The position numbers and the translations under genes were made by a program. The notes beneath the pieces were generated by a model, which searched no databases, was not told where the DNA came from, and was given only the letters and a program-made list of their open reading frames with translations. This document shows positions 1 to 8,390 of a stretch of DNA of 64,000 nt, piece by piece. Position 1 is the first letter of the stretch. Every line of letters starts with the position of its first letter. Source of the stretch: Vreelandella malpeensis (GTDB lineage Bacteria > Pseudomonadota > Gammaproteobacteria > Pseudomonadales > Halomonadaceae); the NCBI RefSeq assembly GCF_020622355.1, contig NZ_WHVL01000004.1, positions 248,001 to 312,000 on the forward strand, written 5' to 3'.

Positions 1-373
1 CGACGTCATGGATCTGGAAATGGAGTATCTCTACACCGATGGCGACATGTGGCACTTCATGAAGACCGATGGCTCCTTCGAGCAGTACGCGGTGGAGAAG
101 AAGGCGCTCGGCGATACCGAGAAGTGGCTCAAGGAGCAGGTGCCCTACACCATCACCCTGTGGAACGACAAGGCGATCTCGGTGACGCCGCCGAACTTCA
201 TCGAGCTCGAAGTGGTGGAAACCGATCCGGGCCTCAAGGGCGATACCGCTCAGGGCGGCTCCAAACCGGCCACGCTCTCCTCCGGCGCGGTGGTGCGCGT
301 GCCGCTGTTCATCAATCAAGGCGAAGTGCTCAAGGTCGATACCCGTTCCGGCGAGTACGTTTCTCGCGCCTGA
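1..373 (+). CDS. efp: Elongation factor P, 3' part (partial)
   Basis: This is the C-terminal two thirds of EF-P, which binds ribosomes stalled at polyproline and helps form the peptide bond. The reading frame is open to the left edge, so the N-terminal domain with the modified lysine loop lies outside the window. The visible part holds the middle and C-terminal OB-fold domains: the [10 protein letters not shown] segment, [21 protein letters not shown], and the conserved family ending GGSKPATL...[23 protein letters not shown]. It is followed by a hairpin terminator and then epmA, the enzyme that modifies it. The ATG at position 8 is internal to the gene and is not its start. Confidence 0.96.
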   Translation, partial: DVMDLEMEYLYTDGDMWHFMKTDGSFEQYAVEKKALGDTEKWLKEQVPYTITLWNDKAISVTPPNFIELEVVETDPGLKGDTAQGGSKPATLSSGAVVRVPLFINQGEVLKVDTRSGEYVSRA

Positions 374-410
374 TCGGGCGTCTCCAGCCGGTTACGGCTG
401 ACGGGCTTAC

Positions 411-437
411 AAGGCCACGCTACGGCGTGGCCTTTTC
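411..437 (+). terminator. Rho-independent terminator after efp
   Basis: A perfect 10-bp stem AAGGCCACGC / GCGTGGCCTT with a TACG loop is followed by a short T-run. It lies 38 bases after the efp stop and only about 15 bases before the epmA start, so some read-through or a promoter overlapping the hairpin is needed for epmA expression. Confidence 0.8.
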
Positions 438-452
438 ATTGGGAGTGACACG

Positions 453-1433
453 ATGACTATCGAGTGGCGGCCCACCGCCGAGATCGAGACGCTCAAGGCT
501 CGAGCAATGCTCACGGCCCGAGTCCGGGCGTTCTTTGCCGAGCGCGACGTGCTCGAGGTGGAAACCCCGGTGCTGGGCCAGGGCGGCAGTACCGACGTGC
601 ATCTGGTGTCGCTCTCGACCCGGGCGCGTACCGACACGGGCCAGCATACTCTGTGGCTGCAGACCTCGCCGGAATTTCACATGAAGCGCCTGCTCGCTGC
701 CGGTAGCGGGTCGATCTTCCAGCTCGCCAGAAGCTTTCGCGATGGCGAAGTAGGGGGGCGCCATAACATCGAGTTCACCATGCTCGAGTGGTACCGGCCG
801 GGAATGTCGCTCGAGGCGTTGATCGACGAAACCGCCGCGCTGGTAATGGCGGTGGCACCGCACCTGGCAAGGCCGGTGACGCGCTACCGCTACCGGGCGC
901 TGTTTCATGAACAGCTGGCGGTCGACCCGTTCACCACGTCGCTGGACACCCTGCGCCGCCTGGCCGCCGAGCGGGGCCAGATGTCGTCCCAGAGCCTGAC
1001 CGACGAGAGCCGCGAGACCTGCCTCGATCTCTTGATGGGTCTGGTGATCGAGCCGACCCTGGGGCGCGACGAGCTCTCCGTGGTGGTGGACTACCCGGCG
1101 AGCCAGGCGGCGCTCGCCAGACGCCATCAGGACGACGACGGGCAGTGGGTGGCCTCGCGCTTCGAGCTCTATCTTGACGGGGTGGAGCTTGCCAACGGCT
1201 ACGACGAGCTGACCGATGCCGATGAGCAGCGCCTGCGCTTCGAGCAGGACAATCAGGCGCGTCGTCGCCTGGGCTTCCAGGAAGTGGACGTGGACGAGCG
1301 CCTGCTGGCAGCGCTCGAGCACGGCATGCCCGAAGGCGCCGGCGTGGCGCTGGGCCTGGATCGCTTGATCCAGCTCGCCCTCGGCAAGGCGCGCCTGGAA
1401 GATGTGCTGGCCTTCGCCACGCCGCGCTGTTGA
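453..1433 (+). CDS. epmA: Elongation factor P--(R)-beta-lysine ligase EpmA
   Basis: EpmA (PoxA/GenX, YjeA) is a paralogue of the lysyl-tRNA synthetase catalytic domain. It activates (R)-beta-lysine and attaches it to the conserved lysine of EF-P. The protein is 326 aa, the family's usual length, with no tRNA anticodon-binding domain. Class II synthetase motifs are visible: TSPEFHMKR (71-79), motif 2 FQLARSFRDGE with HNIEFTMLEWY (89-114), and motif 3 GVALGLDRLIQLAL (297-310). It lies directly downstream of its substrate gene efp. The partner aminomutase EpmB is not in this window. The gene ends one base before the convergent stop of the efflux gene. Confidence 0.95.
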   Translation: MTIEWRPTAEIETLKARAMLTARVRAFFAERDVLEVETPVLGQGGSTDVHLVSLSTRARTDTGQHTLWLQTSPEFHMKRLLAAGSGSIFQLARSFRDGEVGGRHNIEFTMLEWYRPGMSLEALIDETAALVMAVAPHLARPVTRYRYRALFHEQLAVDPFTTSLDTLRRLAAERGQMSSQSLTDESRETCLDLLMGLVIEPTLGRDELSVVVDYPASQAALARRHQDDDGQWVASRFELYLDGVELANGYDELTDADEQRLRFEQDNQARRRLGFQEVDVDERLLAALEHGMPEGAGVALGLDRLIQLALGKARLEDVLAFATPRC

Positions 1434-1434
1434 G

Positions 1435-2982
1435 TCAGGCGCGGATGCGCTTGAGCAGAAACACCAGCGGTACCGCCACAAGGTAGATCAGCCCCAGCCA
1501 GGTGAAGATATCGTTGAAGGCGAGCACCTGGGCCTGCTGGGCGACCCGCTGGGCGATCAGACCGATCGCCGCCTGATGCGCATCGGCAACAGAGCCCGTC
1601 AGCAGCGCCTCGTACTTGGCAATTTCCGCCACCACCACATCGCGGCTGGTGTCGATGGCCGGAATCAGCTGGTTCCAGTGGAAGTCCTCGCGAATGTCGC
1701 GCACCGTGTCCAGCAGCGCCAGCCCCACGGCGCCGCCTAAGTTGCGCATCACGTTGAAGAGCCCGCTGGCATTGCCCACCTCCGCCGGGGGGAGGGTGCC
1801 GAGCGCGATGCGCGAGGCGGGGATGATGCACATGATCAGCCCCATGCCGCGCACCACCTGGGGCAGGCAGAACTGCCAGAAGCCGGACGCCACGGTAAGG
1901 TTGGCGTTCATCATCGTGCCGACCCCGACCAGCAGAAAACCCGCGAACAGCAACAGGCGCAGATCCACGTGGTTGGTGGCCTTGCCCACCAGCGGTGCGC
2001 AGAAGAACATCGTCATCCCGGTGACGAACATCACCTGGCCTATCTGGAGGCTCGAGTAGCCGCGCACGTAGCCGAAGAACAGCGGCATGATGTAGACCAG
2101 CCCGTAAAGCGCGATGCCGACGATGAAGCCCATGCCCGCGCCGATGGCGAAGTTGCGGTTGGCGAAGGCGCGCAGATCGACGATCGGATGCGAGCTTCTC
2201 AGGGTTCGGATGAAGAACCATGCGCCGGCGACGACACACAGCAGGCTGAACGCGACGATCTCGCGGCTGGCGAACCAGTCATCCCCCGGGCCCTCTTCCA
2301 GCACGAACTCCAGCGAGCCGAGAAACAGCGCGATCAGCGCAAGGCCCAGCACATCGAGCCGGCGCGCGAGCGAGTGGTCGGGCTTGTCGATATCCAGAAA
2401 ATTCCAGGCCGCCCAGCACACCAGGATGCCGGGAATCACGTTGGCCAGAAAAAGCCAGTGCCAGCTGTGGGTCTCGGTGATATAGCCGCCAACGGTCGGG
2501 CCGATCGAGGGCGCCATGGTCACCACCATGCCGATCACCGCCTGCACGCTGCCCATCACCCGGCGGGGGAAGATCGAGAAGCTGATCGCCTGCGTGATGG
2601 GGATCATCGCCCCGCCCATGAAGCCCTGGATCGCTCGCAGCACGATCAGCTGCTCGATGGAGCCCGCCAGCGCGCAGCCCAGACTCGCCAGGGTGAAACC
2701 CGCGCAGGAGAGGGTAAAGGCAACCCGGGTCGACAGGATGCGCATCAGCATGCCGGAAAGCGGAATCATCACGATCTCGGCGATCAGGTAGGAGGTTTGC
2801 ACCCAGGAGATCTGATCCTGACTTGCCGACAGGCCGGATTGGATCTCGTTGAGCGAGCTGGCCACGATCTGGATGTCCAGAATCGCCATGAACATGCCGA
2901 ACACGGCCGCGATGAAGCCGATGCGCTGAGGCCAGGGCGGCATGTCGGTCGCGTCCTGAGGAAGGGATATCGGCGTGCTCAT
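1435..2982 (-). CDS. emrB: MFS multidrug efflux transporter, DHA2 family (EmrB-like)
   Basis: This is a proton-driven inner-membrane drug exporter of the 14-helix DHA2 family, 515 aa, which is the usual length. TM1 carries the family LDIQIV motif (35-40). Motif B (LRAIQGFMGGAMIP, 115-128) and antiporter motif C (GPTVGGYI, 161-168) are visible. It overlaps the end of the upstream HlyD-type gene by four bases (ATGA), so the two are translationally coupled and probably form an EmrAB-type pump that works with an outer-membrane channel encoded elsewhere. The substrate cannot be told from sequence. The emrB symbol is by family resemblance; the gene could equally be named farB or vceB. Confidence 0.88.
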   Translation of the reverse strand: MSTPISLPQDATDMPPWPQRIGFIAAVFGMFMAILDIQIVASSLNEIQSGLSASQDQISWVQTSYLIAEIVMIPLSGMLMRILSTRVAFTLSCAGFTLASLGCALAGSIEQLIVLRAIQGFMGGAMIPITQAISFSIFPRRVMGSVQAVIGMVVTMAPSIGPTVGGYITETHSWHWLFLANVIPGILVCWAAWNFLDIDKPDHSLARRLDVLGLALIALFLGSLEFVLEEGPGDDWFASREIVAFSLLCVVAGAWFFIRTLRSSHPIVDLRAFANRNFAIGAGMGFIVGIALYGLVYIMPLFFGYVRGYSSLQIGQVMFVTGMTMFFCAPLVGKATNHVDLRLLLFAGFLLVGVGTMMNANLTVASGFWQFCLPQVVRGMGLIMCIIPASRIALGTLPPAEVGNASGLFNVMRNLGGAVGLALLDTVRDIREDFHWNQLIPAIDTSRDVVVAEIAKYEALLTGSVADAHQAAIGLIAQRVAQQAQVLAFNDIFTWLGLIYLVAVPLVFLLKRIRA

Positions 2983-4079
2983 CGTGCGGGGTCAAGCTCT
3001 CGGGTGTCGATCTCGGGAATCGCCGAGAGCCCGGCGCGCAGAAGTCCGAGCGAGTCGGCGGGGCCGGTCACCTCGATTCTCACCGGCACGCGCTGGACGA
3101 TCTTGTTGAAGTTGCCGGTGGCGTTGTCCTGGGGCAGCAGGCTGAACTCGGTGCCGGTGGCCGGCGACAGGCTATCGACCACGCCCTCGAAGGTAATGTC
3201 CGGGTAGGCGTCCAGGTGAATGGCGACCGGCTGGCCGAGGCGAATGCGCTCAAGCTGGGTCTCCTTGTAATTGGCGCTGATGTAGGCCGACTCGATCGGC
3301 ACGAGCTGCATCAGCGTGAGTGAGGGCTGGGCGAGCGCGCCGACCTTGACTCGCAGATTGCCGATCACCCCGTCGCGCGGGGCGACAATGCGGGTCTTGT
3401 CGAGCTGGTGCTGGGCGTAGGCGAGATCCGCTTCGGCGGCCTCCAGACTTGCCTCGGCGCGAGGGATATCGCTTTCGGCCACGGCCAGCTGGCGCTGAGC
3501 GGACACCACGCTGGCGCGGCGGCTCGCCAGGTTGGCCTGGGCCACGCGCAGCGCGCTCTGGTCGTCTTCGCGCTGCTGGCGTGAGCCGTAGTTGTTGGCG
3601 GCAAGCGAGCTCGAACGGCCCAGGTGCGCCTGGGCCTGATCGACCTCCGCCTGGGTGGCGTCCACCTGGCTCGAGGCCTGATCGATAGCTGCCCGCTGCA
3701 GCTCGACCTGGCGCTGGGCCTGGGCGAGCGATGCGGTAGCCACTGCCTGCTGTGCCCGGGCCTGATTCAACTGGTCGCGGTAACCGGCGTCGTCGAGCTG
3801 CACCAGCAGGTCGCCGCGCTGGACGCGCTGGTTCTCGCGCACCGCAACGTCGATCACCCGCGCCGCGAGCTCGGCGTTAATCGCGACGCTATCGGTGCGC
3901 ACGTAGGCGTTGTCGGTATCGATCATGAAACGCCCCACCTGCCACCAGTTCACCGCCCACACGGCAAAGACTGCAAGGGCGGCGATGGCGACGACGAGCA
4001 CGATCATTCTGCGTCCGCGTTTTCGGGGCTTGGGTGTCGGGCGCTCTGGGGTATTGCCTTCGAGTTCGTGGCTGGCCAT
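2979..4079 (-). CDS. emrA: HlyD-family periplasmic adaptor (EmrA-like)
   Basis: This is the membrane-fusion subunit of the efflux pair. The layout is classical: a basic cytoplasmic tail (PKPRKRGRR), one transmembrane helix (about 25-43), a lipoyl-like half (IDTDNAYVRTDSVAINAELAARV), a long alpha-helical hairpin rich in Gln/Ala/Ser, the second lipoyl half (TRIVAPRDGVIGNLRVKVGA) and a beta-barrel. I chose the ATG at 4079 (MASHELEG) because it gives the standard short tail. An in-frame ATG at 4124 would add 15 residues and would place the start almost against the palindromic operator. It is transcribed divergently from the TetR-family gene and is probably repressed by it. Confidence 0.87.
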   Translation of the reverse strand: MASHELEGNTPERPTPKPRKRGRRMIVLVVAIAALAVFAVWAVNWWQVGRFMIDTDNAYVRTDSVAINAELAARVIDVAVRENQRVQRGDLLVQLDDAGYRDQLNQARAQQAVATASLAQAQRQVELQRAAIDQASSQVDATQAEVDQAQAHLGRSSSLAANNYGSRQQREDDQSALRVAQANLASRRASVVSAQRQLAVAESDIPRAEASLEAAEADLAYAQHQLDKTRIVAPRDGVIGNLRVKVGALAQPSLTLMQLVPIESAYISANYKETQLERIRLGQPVAIHLDAYPDITFEGVVDSLSPATGTEFSLLPQDNATGNFNKIVQRVPVRIEVTGPADSLGLLRAGLSAIPEIDTRELDPAR

Positions 4080-4135
4080 GTTGATGTTCGTCCTCGTTAG
4101 AAGCATCGGCATTGCGCCGATCATCGCAAGTAGTA

Positions 4136-4157
4136 TAGTGTAATGAAGGTTACACTA
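4136..4157. promoter_or_regulatory. Palindromic operator between efflux genes and TetR regulator
   Basis: A perfect inverted repeat TAGTGTAA-TGAAGG-TTACACTA has 8-bp arms and a 6-bp spacer. It sits between the divergent emrA-like and TetR-family starts. The minus-strand text TATACT and the plus-strand text TACACT overlap or flank it and resemble -10 boxes. This is the expected position for the local TetR-family repressor to control both directions. Confidence 0.7.
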
Positions 4158-4251
4158 CATATCTACAGGAATGCGCGTCTCGAGAGGCATATGCTTCTTC
4201 GGGTCGAGGTTGGGTCAACGGCGGCGGTTGTCGCTCGATGAAGGAGAAGGC

Positions 4252-4911
4252 ATGGTTCAAGGTGACGCTTGCAGTACGCAAAACGAGCCTTCACAGGCGC
4301 CTGGCACGCGCGGTCAGGCGCGACGCGAGCGGCTGCTCGACGCTGCGCGAGATGTCTTTCTGGAGCAGGGCTATGCGGGGGCCAGCGTCAGCGACGTGGT
4401 TGCCCGGGCCGGGGGGTCGCTCGCTACGCTCTACAAGCAGTTCGGCAACAAGGAAGGGCTTTTCACCGCGGCGATGGAGCGCCATATCGAAACTGTCTGG
4501 GCAGTGCTGGAAGAAGGGCGGCGGGATCGCCAGGCGCCGGAGCAGGTGCTTTGTGAGCTGGGTCGACGCATGCTGCTGCTGGTGTTCGATCCCGGCGTCA
4601 TCCGGCTGGTGCGCGGGCTCGCGTTCGAGGCCGAGCGCGCCCCGGAGCTTGGTGAGCTATTTCTGGTGCGCGGCCCGGACCACACCCGTCAGGCCCTGGC
4701 CGACTATCTGACCGACCAGGTAGAGGATGGCGTGCTGGGCTTGAGTGATCCCCGCGAGGCGGCGGGGATCTTCATGGGCATGCTGCTCGGCGAATGGCAC
4801 ATCAATGCGCTGCTCGGGCGTCGCCTCGACATCGACGAGGCGCGCTGCGATGCCCGAGCCCGGCACTGCGTGGAGATATTTCTGGCCGGCGTCAGGCGGG
4901 GTAGGGCGTAA
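4252..4911 (+). CDS. TetR-family transcriptional regulator
   Basis: A 219-aa TetR/AcrR-type repressor. The N-terminal helix-turn-helix (about 24-70) has the typical [26 protein letters not shown] run, then [18 protein letters not shown]. The C-terminal part resembles the TetR_C domain found in AefR-like regulators. I chose the ATG at 4252 because AAGGAG lies six bases upstream. An earlier in-frame ATG at 4171 would add 27 residues with no family likeness. It is divergent from the emrAB-like pair, with a perfect palindrome between, so local control of efflux is likely. Its 3' end overlaps the convergent psd by 20 bases. Confidence 0.87.
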   Translation: MVQGDACSTQNEPSQAPGTRGQARRERLLDAARDVFLEQGYAGASVSDVVARAGGSLATLYKQFGNKEGLFTAAMERHIETVWAVLEEGRRDRQAPEQVLCELGRRMLLLVFDPGVIRLVRGLAFEAERAPELGELFLVRGPDHTRQALADYLTDQVEDGVLGLSDPREAAGIFMGMLLGEWHINALLGRRLDIDEARCDARARHCVEIFLAGVRRGRA

Positions 4912-5749
4912 GGCTCGGCGGCTCGCCCAGGCGCTGGCCCATGCGCACCAGCGTCTCCGGCGGATACGCCGAGAAGTCGACCGGGTTCTCGAAGCACATC
5001 ACCACCGTCGAGCCCAGCTTGAAAAGCCCCATCTCCTCGCCGCGTGCCAGCGTGATCGGACGATCGAAGCGGGTGCGCTCGGGCGTGCCGGAAAGCGGCG
5101 TGACCTGGCCCGCCCACACGGTCTCGATGGCAGCGACCACCATGGCGCCTACCAGCACCATTGCAAAGGCCCCACGGGGGCTATCGAAGATGCACACCAG
5201 CCGCTCGTTGCGGGCGAACAGGTTGGGCACGTGACGAGCGGTCGCCTGGTTGACCGAGAAAATGCGCCCGGGCACGTAGATCATCTCGCGCAGCGTGCCG
5301 TCGAGGGGCATGTGCACGCGGTGGTAGTCACGCGGCGACAGGTAGACCGTGGCGAAGCTGCCGCTCGAGAACTCGGCGGCAAGCTCGGCGTCGCCGCCGA
5401 GCAGCGCCTCGACCGAGTAGCGATGGCCCTTGGCCTGAATCAGGGTGCCGTGCTCGATGTTGCCGTGACGCGACAGCGCCCCGTCCGCCGGGCTCAGCAG
5501 CCCCTCTTCCAATGGGCGCGCATCCGCTTTCAAGGCGCGGGTGAAGAACGCGTTGAAGTGGCGATAGGCGGTCGGGTCCGGCTCCAGCGCCTGGCTCATG
5601 TCGACATCGAAGCGCTTGATGAACGCCTTGATCAGTGCATTTTTGAGCCAAGGCGTTTCGCAGCGAGCGAAGGCGCCGGTCAGCCGCGAGATCGCGTGAT
5701 GCGGCAGCGGGTACTGGATCAGCGAAAAAATCTTTTGAGATAGCGTCAC
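4892..5749 (-). CDS. psd: Phosphatidylserine decarboxylase proenzyme
   Basis: Psd converts phosphatidylserine to phosphatidylethanolamine at the inner membrane. It cleaves itself at the LGST motif (245-248 here) to form a small alpha chain with an N-terminal pyruvoyl group. The motif sits in [14 protein letters not shown] as expected. Other conserved stretches are [17 protein letters not shown] and [13 protein letters not shown], which includes the catalytic His. The GTG at 5749 ([18 protein letters not shown]) matches the family N-terminus and gives 285 aa. A TTG at 5788 would add 13 residues. It lies downstream of the rhodanese and rsgA genes on the same strand, and psd-rsgA proximity is also seen in enterobacteria. 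Confidence 0.95.
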   Translation of the reverse strand: MTLSQKIFSLIQYPLPHHAISRLTGAFARCETPWLKNALIKAFIKRFDVDMSQALEPDPTAYRHFNAFFTRALKADARPLEEGLLSPADGALSRHGNIEHGTLIQAKGHRYSVEALLGGDAELAAEFSSGSFATVYLSPRDYHRVHMPLDGTLREMIYVPGRIFSVNQATARHVPNLFARNERLVCIFDSPRGAFAMVLVGAMVVAAIETVWAGQVTPLSGTPERTRFDRPITLARGEEMGLFKLGSTVVMCFENPVDFSAYPPETLVRMGQRLGEPPSLTPYPA

Positions 5750-5798
5750 GTTGGGTTCTTTTCGTAGGTGCTCATCGAGGCCCGGCAAGGGTCGGGCG

Positions 5799-6641
5799 CT
5801 ACTTTTCTATCGGCGTGTCGTCACGGTTGCCCCACTCGCCCCAGGAGCCCGCGTAGCCGCGCATGTCAAAGCCTAGAGCCTTGCCGACGAGCCAGGTGAA
5901 ACTGCTGCGGTGATGGCTCTGACAGTGGGTGGCGATCTCCATGTCCGGGGTGAGGCCCATCGCCTCGAGCTCGGTGACGAGCTCCGCGTAGTCGCGGATG
6001 CGCAGCGCCCGCGTGCGATCCATGGCGTCGACCCAGTCCATGTTCACGGCACCGGGGATATGGCCGAGGTGCTTGTTGTTGCCGCGCTCGCCGTCGTACT
6101 CCGCCTTCGAGCGCGCATCCCATACGGCGAAGTGGCGCTCGCCGAGCTTCTGCTGGATCTCGTCGCGGGTGATCAGCGTGTGCGGGTTGAGGATCTCGGC
6201 GCGGTACTCGGAGGGCGTCGGCAGGGTCTGCTCGGTGCTTTCGTCGAGCCCCTCGTCGCGCCAGGCGTGAATGCCGCCATTGAGATAGGAGTAGCGGGTA
6301 TGACCGATCAGATCCAGCGTCCACAGAAGCCGCGCCGCCCAGCCGCCGCCCTCGTCGTCGTAGGCCACCACGTGGGTGTTACGGGTCAATCCCAGCGCGC
6401 TGAAAAGCTGGGACAGGAAGGCCACGTCCGGCACATCGTTGGGGACGGGGCCCTCGCCGCGCATCAGGTAGCGAAAATCCAGATACACCGCGCCCGGTAC
6501 ATGGCCCTGGCGGTAGCTCTCCGGCGTGGTCGGCACGTCGACGATCAACAGGTCCGGATGATCGAGCGAGGCGGCAAGCGCGCCGGGCTCGACGATCAGG
6601 GGCAGCAGGTGGTCTTCGCTCGCGGGGTGGTCAACACTCAT
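5799..6641 (-). CDS. rhdA: RhdA-type sulfurtransferase (tandem rhodanese)
   Basis: A 280-aa two-domain rhodanese that moves sulfane sulfur from thiosulfate or a related donor to an acceptor. The N-terminal domain is the inactive one, with Asp95 in [15 protein letters not shown] where a Cys would be. The C-terminal domain carries the active Cys240 in the loop CQSHHRSS (240-247). That loop resembles the Azotobacter RhdA loop and differs from the CRKGVT loop of bovine rhodanese and the CG(S/T)GVT loop of mercaptopyruvate sulfurtransferase. A good ribosome site (AGGAG) precedes the ATG. It could be annotated sseA in general pipelines. The sulfur donor is not certain from sequence. Confidence 0.88.
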   Translation of the reverse strand: MSVDHPASEDHLLPLIVEPGALAASLDHPDLLIVDVPTTPESYRQGHVPGAVYLDFRYLMRGEGPVPNDVPDVAFLSQLFSALGLTRNTHVVAYDDEGGGWAARLLWTLDLIGHTRYSYLNGGIHAWRDEGLDESTEQTLPTPSEYRAEILNPHTLITRDEIQQKLGERHFAVWDARSKAEYDGERGNNKHLGHIPGAVNMDWVDAMDRTRALRIRDYAELVTELEAMGLTPDMEIATHCQSHHRSSFTWLVGKALGFDMRGYAGSWGEWGNRDDTPIEK

Positions 6642-6705
6642 GAATCGCTCCTATCGATGCGGCGTAGATATCTTGTTCGGGCTATTGTCAGGCGTTCAGG
6701 TCATG

Positions 6706-7725
6706 TCAGGCGCTCAGGCTGTCGAGGATGCGTCGGTAGCTGGCAAAGCGTTCTGGATGGATCTTGCCTGCCTCAACGGCTTCGAGTAAAGCGCAGCCGG
6801 GCTCGGCCCGGTGGCGGCAGTCACGAAAGCGGCAGCGGCCGAGAAAGGGGTGAAATTCGATGAAACCATCAGTCACTTCCTGCTCACTCAGGTGCACCAG
6901 GCCGAACTCGCGAATGCCCGGCGAGTCGATCAGCTCGCCATCCTCCACCTCGTCGCGGTTCATGGTGTAGAGCCTGGCGGTAGTCGTGGTGTGGGTGCCC
7001 TTGCGCGAGTCCTCGGAAAGCGCGCCGATACGCAGGCTCTCGTCTGGCAGCAAGAGGTCGATCAATGACGACTTGCCCACGCCGCTTTGGCCGACGAACA
7101 CCGAGGTGCGGCCTTCGAGCTGCCCGCGAAGCGCGGCCAGGCCCGCCTCGTTTTCCGTGGTGGTGCGCACCACCGGGTAGCCGAGCGACTCGTAGCGCGT
7201 CAACAGCGCACCGAGCTCGCCGCCGTCCTCGGGCAAGAGGTCGATCTTGTTGAGCACCAGTACCGGCGCGATGCCGGTCGCCTCGGCGGCCACCAGGTAG
7301 CGGTCGATCAGGTTGGCGTGGGGGGCAGGCTCGACGGCGAAGACGATCAGGATCTGGTCGATGTTGGCCGCCACCGGCTTCAAGAGGCCCCGGGCATCGG
7401 GGCGCTTGAGGATGCTGTCGCGCTCGTTGCGGGCGACCACCACGCCGGAACCGTCCTGGCCCGCGCGCCAGATCACCCGGTCGCCGGTGACCAGCCCCTC
7501 GAGATTGGCGCGCAGGTGGCAGCGCACCGGTTTGCCTGCCTCATCGCGCACCTCGAGGGTACGCCCGAAGTGCGCCATAACGCGCCCGGGTTGCTCGGCG
7601 CCGTACTCGCCGGCGGCGAGCTTCTGGCTGTCGTCGGCGTCGCGCTTTTCGGCGCGGCTGGCGCGCTCGGCCTGGATCTTCTCGACGCGCCAGCGCTGCT
7701 GGCGACTCAATTTACGTTTGCTCAT
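6706..7725 (-). CDS. rsgA: Ribosome small-subunit-dependent GTPase RsgA
   Basis: RsgA (YjeQ) is a late 30S assembly checkpoint GTPase. The circularly permuted motif order is plain: NKID (159-162) comes before the P-loop GQSGVGKSS (212-220) and DSPG (267-270). An OB-fold lies before the GTPase domain, and the C-terminal zinc knuckle has C298, C303, H305 and C311. I set the start at the ATG at 7725 (MSKRKLS), which matches the E. coli beginning. A GTG two codons earlier is possible. The gene is divergent from orn across about 100 bases, the same pairing as in E. coli. Confidence 0.96.
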   Translation of the reverse strand: MSKRKLSRQQRWRVEKIQAERASRAEKRDADDSQKLAAGEYGAEQPGRVMAHFGRTLEVRDEAGKPVRCHLRANLEGLVTGDRVIWRAGQDGSGVVVARNERDSILKRPDARGLLKPVAANIDQILIVFAVEPAPHANLIDRYLVAAEATGIAPVLVLNKIDLLPEDGGELGALLTRYESLGYPVVRTTTENEAGLAALRGQLEGRTSVFVGQSGVGKSSLIDLLLPDESLRIGALSEDSRKGTHTTTTARLYTMNRDEVEDGELIDSPGIREFGLVHLSEQEVTDGFIEFHPFLGRCRFRDCRHRAEPGCALLEAVEAGKIHPERFASYRRILDSLSA

Positions 7726-7740
7726 GACCACCCGATGATC

Positions 7741-7762
7741 GGTACAATGATCCTAGTGTACC
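7741..7762. promoter_or_regulatory. Inverted repeat and -10-like box between rsgA and orn
   Basis: GGTACA and TGTACC arms are separated by 10 bases in the short gap between the divergent rsgA and orn genes. TACAAT (7743-7748) is a good plus-strand -10 match for orn, but no convincing -35 precedes it. Whether the repeat binds a protein is unknown. Confidence 0.3.
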
Positions 7763-7823
7763 TGTTAACGTGGCCCGGGTAATCCTGCCCGTCGCCACCT
7801 TGCCCGGCCTCCTGGAGAACGCC

Positions 7824-8390
7824 ATGCCTGATACCACCGCCCCCCGCCGCGACCTGCTGGTCTGGATCGACCTGGAAATGACCGGGCTCGATCCGAACAT
7901 CGAGCGCATCATCGAGGTCGCGACGCTCATCACCGATGCGGACCTGAACGTGATCGCCGAAGGCCCGGTGATCGCGGTGCGCCAGCCCGAGAGCCTGCTG
8001 GCGGGCATGGACGCCTGGAACCAGAAGACCCACGGCGAGTCCGGGCTCGTGGCCAGGGTCAGGGCGAGTGACAAGGACAGCGCCGCCGCCGAGCGCGAGA
8101 CGCTGGATTTCCTGCGCCAGTACGTCGAACCGGGCAGCTCGCCGATGTGCGGCAACAGCATCCATCAGGATCGGCGCTTCCTCGAGCGCGAGATGCCGGC
8201 GCTGTGGGCGTTCTTCCACTACCGCAACCTCGATGTCTCCTCGGTCAAGGAGCTGGCCAAGCGCTGGAACCCGGCGGCGCTCGAAGGCTTCGAGAAACGC
8301 AACGTCCACCTGGCGATGGACGACATCAAGGAGTCGATCGCCGAGCTCGCCCACTACCGCAAGACGTTCCTGAAACTCGCCGACGACTAG
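7824..8390 (+). CDS. orn: Oligoribonuclease
   Basis: Orn is the DEDDh 3'-5' exonuclease that degrades 2-5 nt RNA fragments, and pGpG from cyclic-di-GMP, to nucleotides. The 188-aa product shows D16 and E18 ([11 protein letters not shown]), the [13 protein letters not shown] segment, and the closing HLAMDDI with H162 and D166. The chosen ATG at 7824 follows GGAG at the right distance. An upstream in-frame start would add 18 unconserved residues. The stop overlaps the convergent queG stop by four bases. Confidence 0.97.
   Translation: MPDTTAPRRDLLVWIDLEMTGLDPNIERIIEVATLITDADLNVIAEGPVIAVRQPESLLAGMDAWNQKTHGESGLVARVRASDKDSAAAERETLDFLRQYVEPGSSPMCGNSIHQDRRFLEREMPALWAFFHYRNLDVSSVKELAKRWNPAALEGFEKRNVHLAMDDIKESIAELAHYRKTFLKLADD

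Noticed and set aside
46..456. An overlapping 135-codon frame across the end of efp
   Set aside because: Basic, low-complexity translation in the wrong frame of efp.
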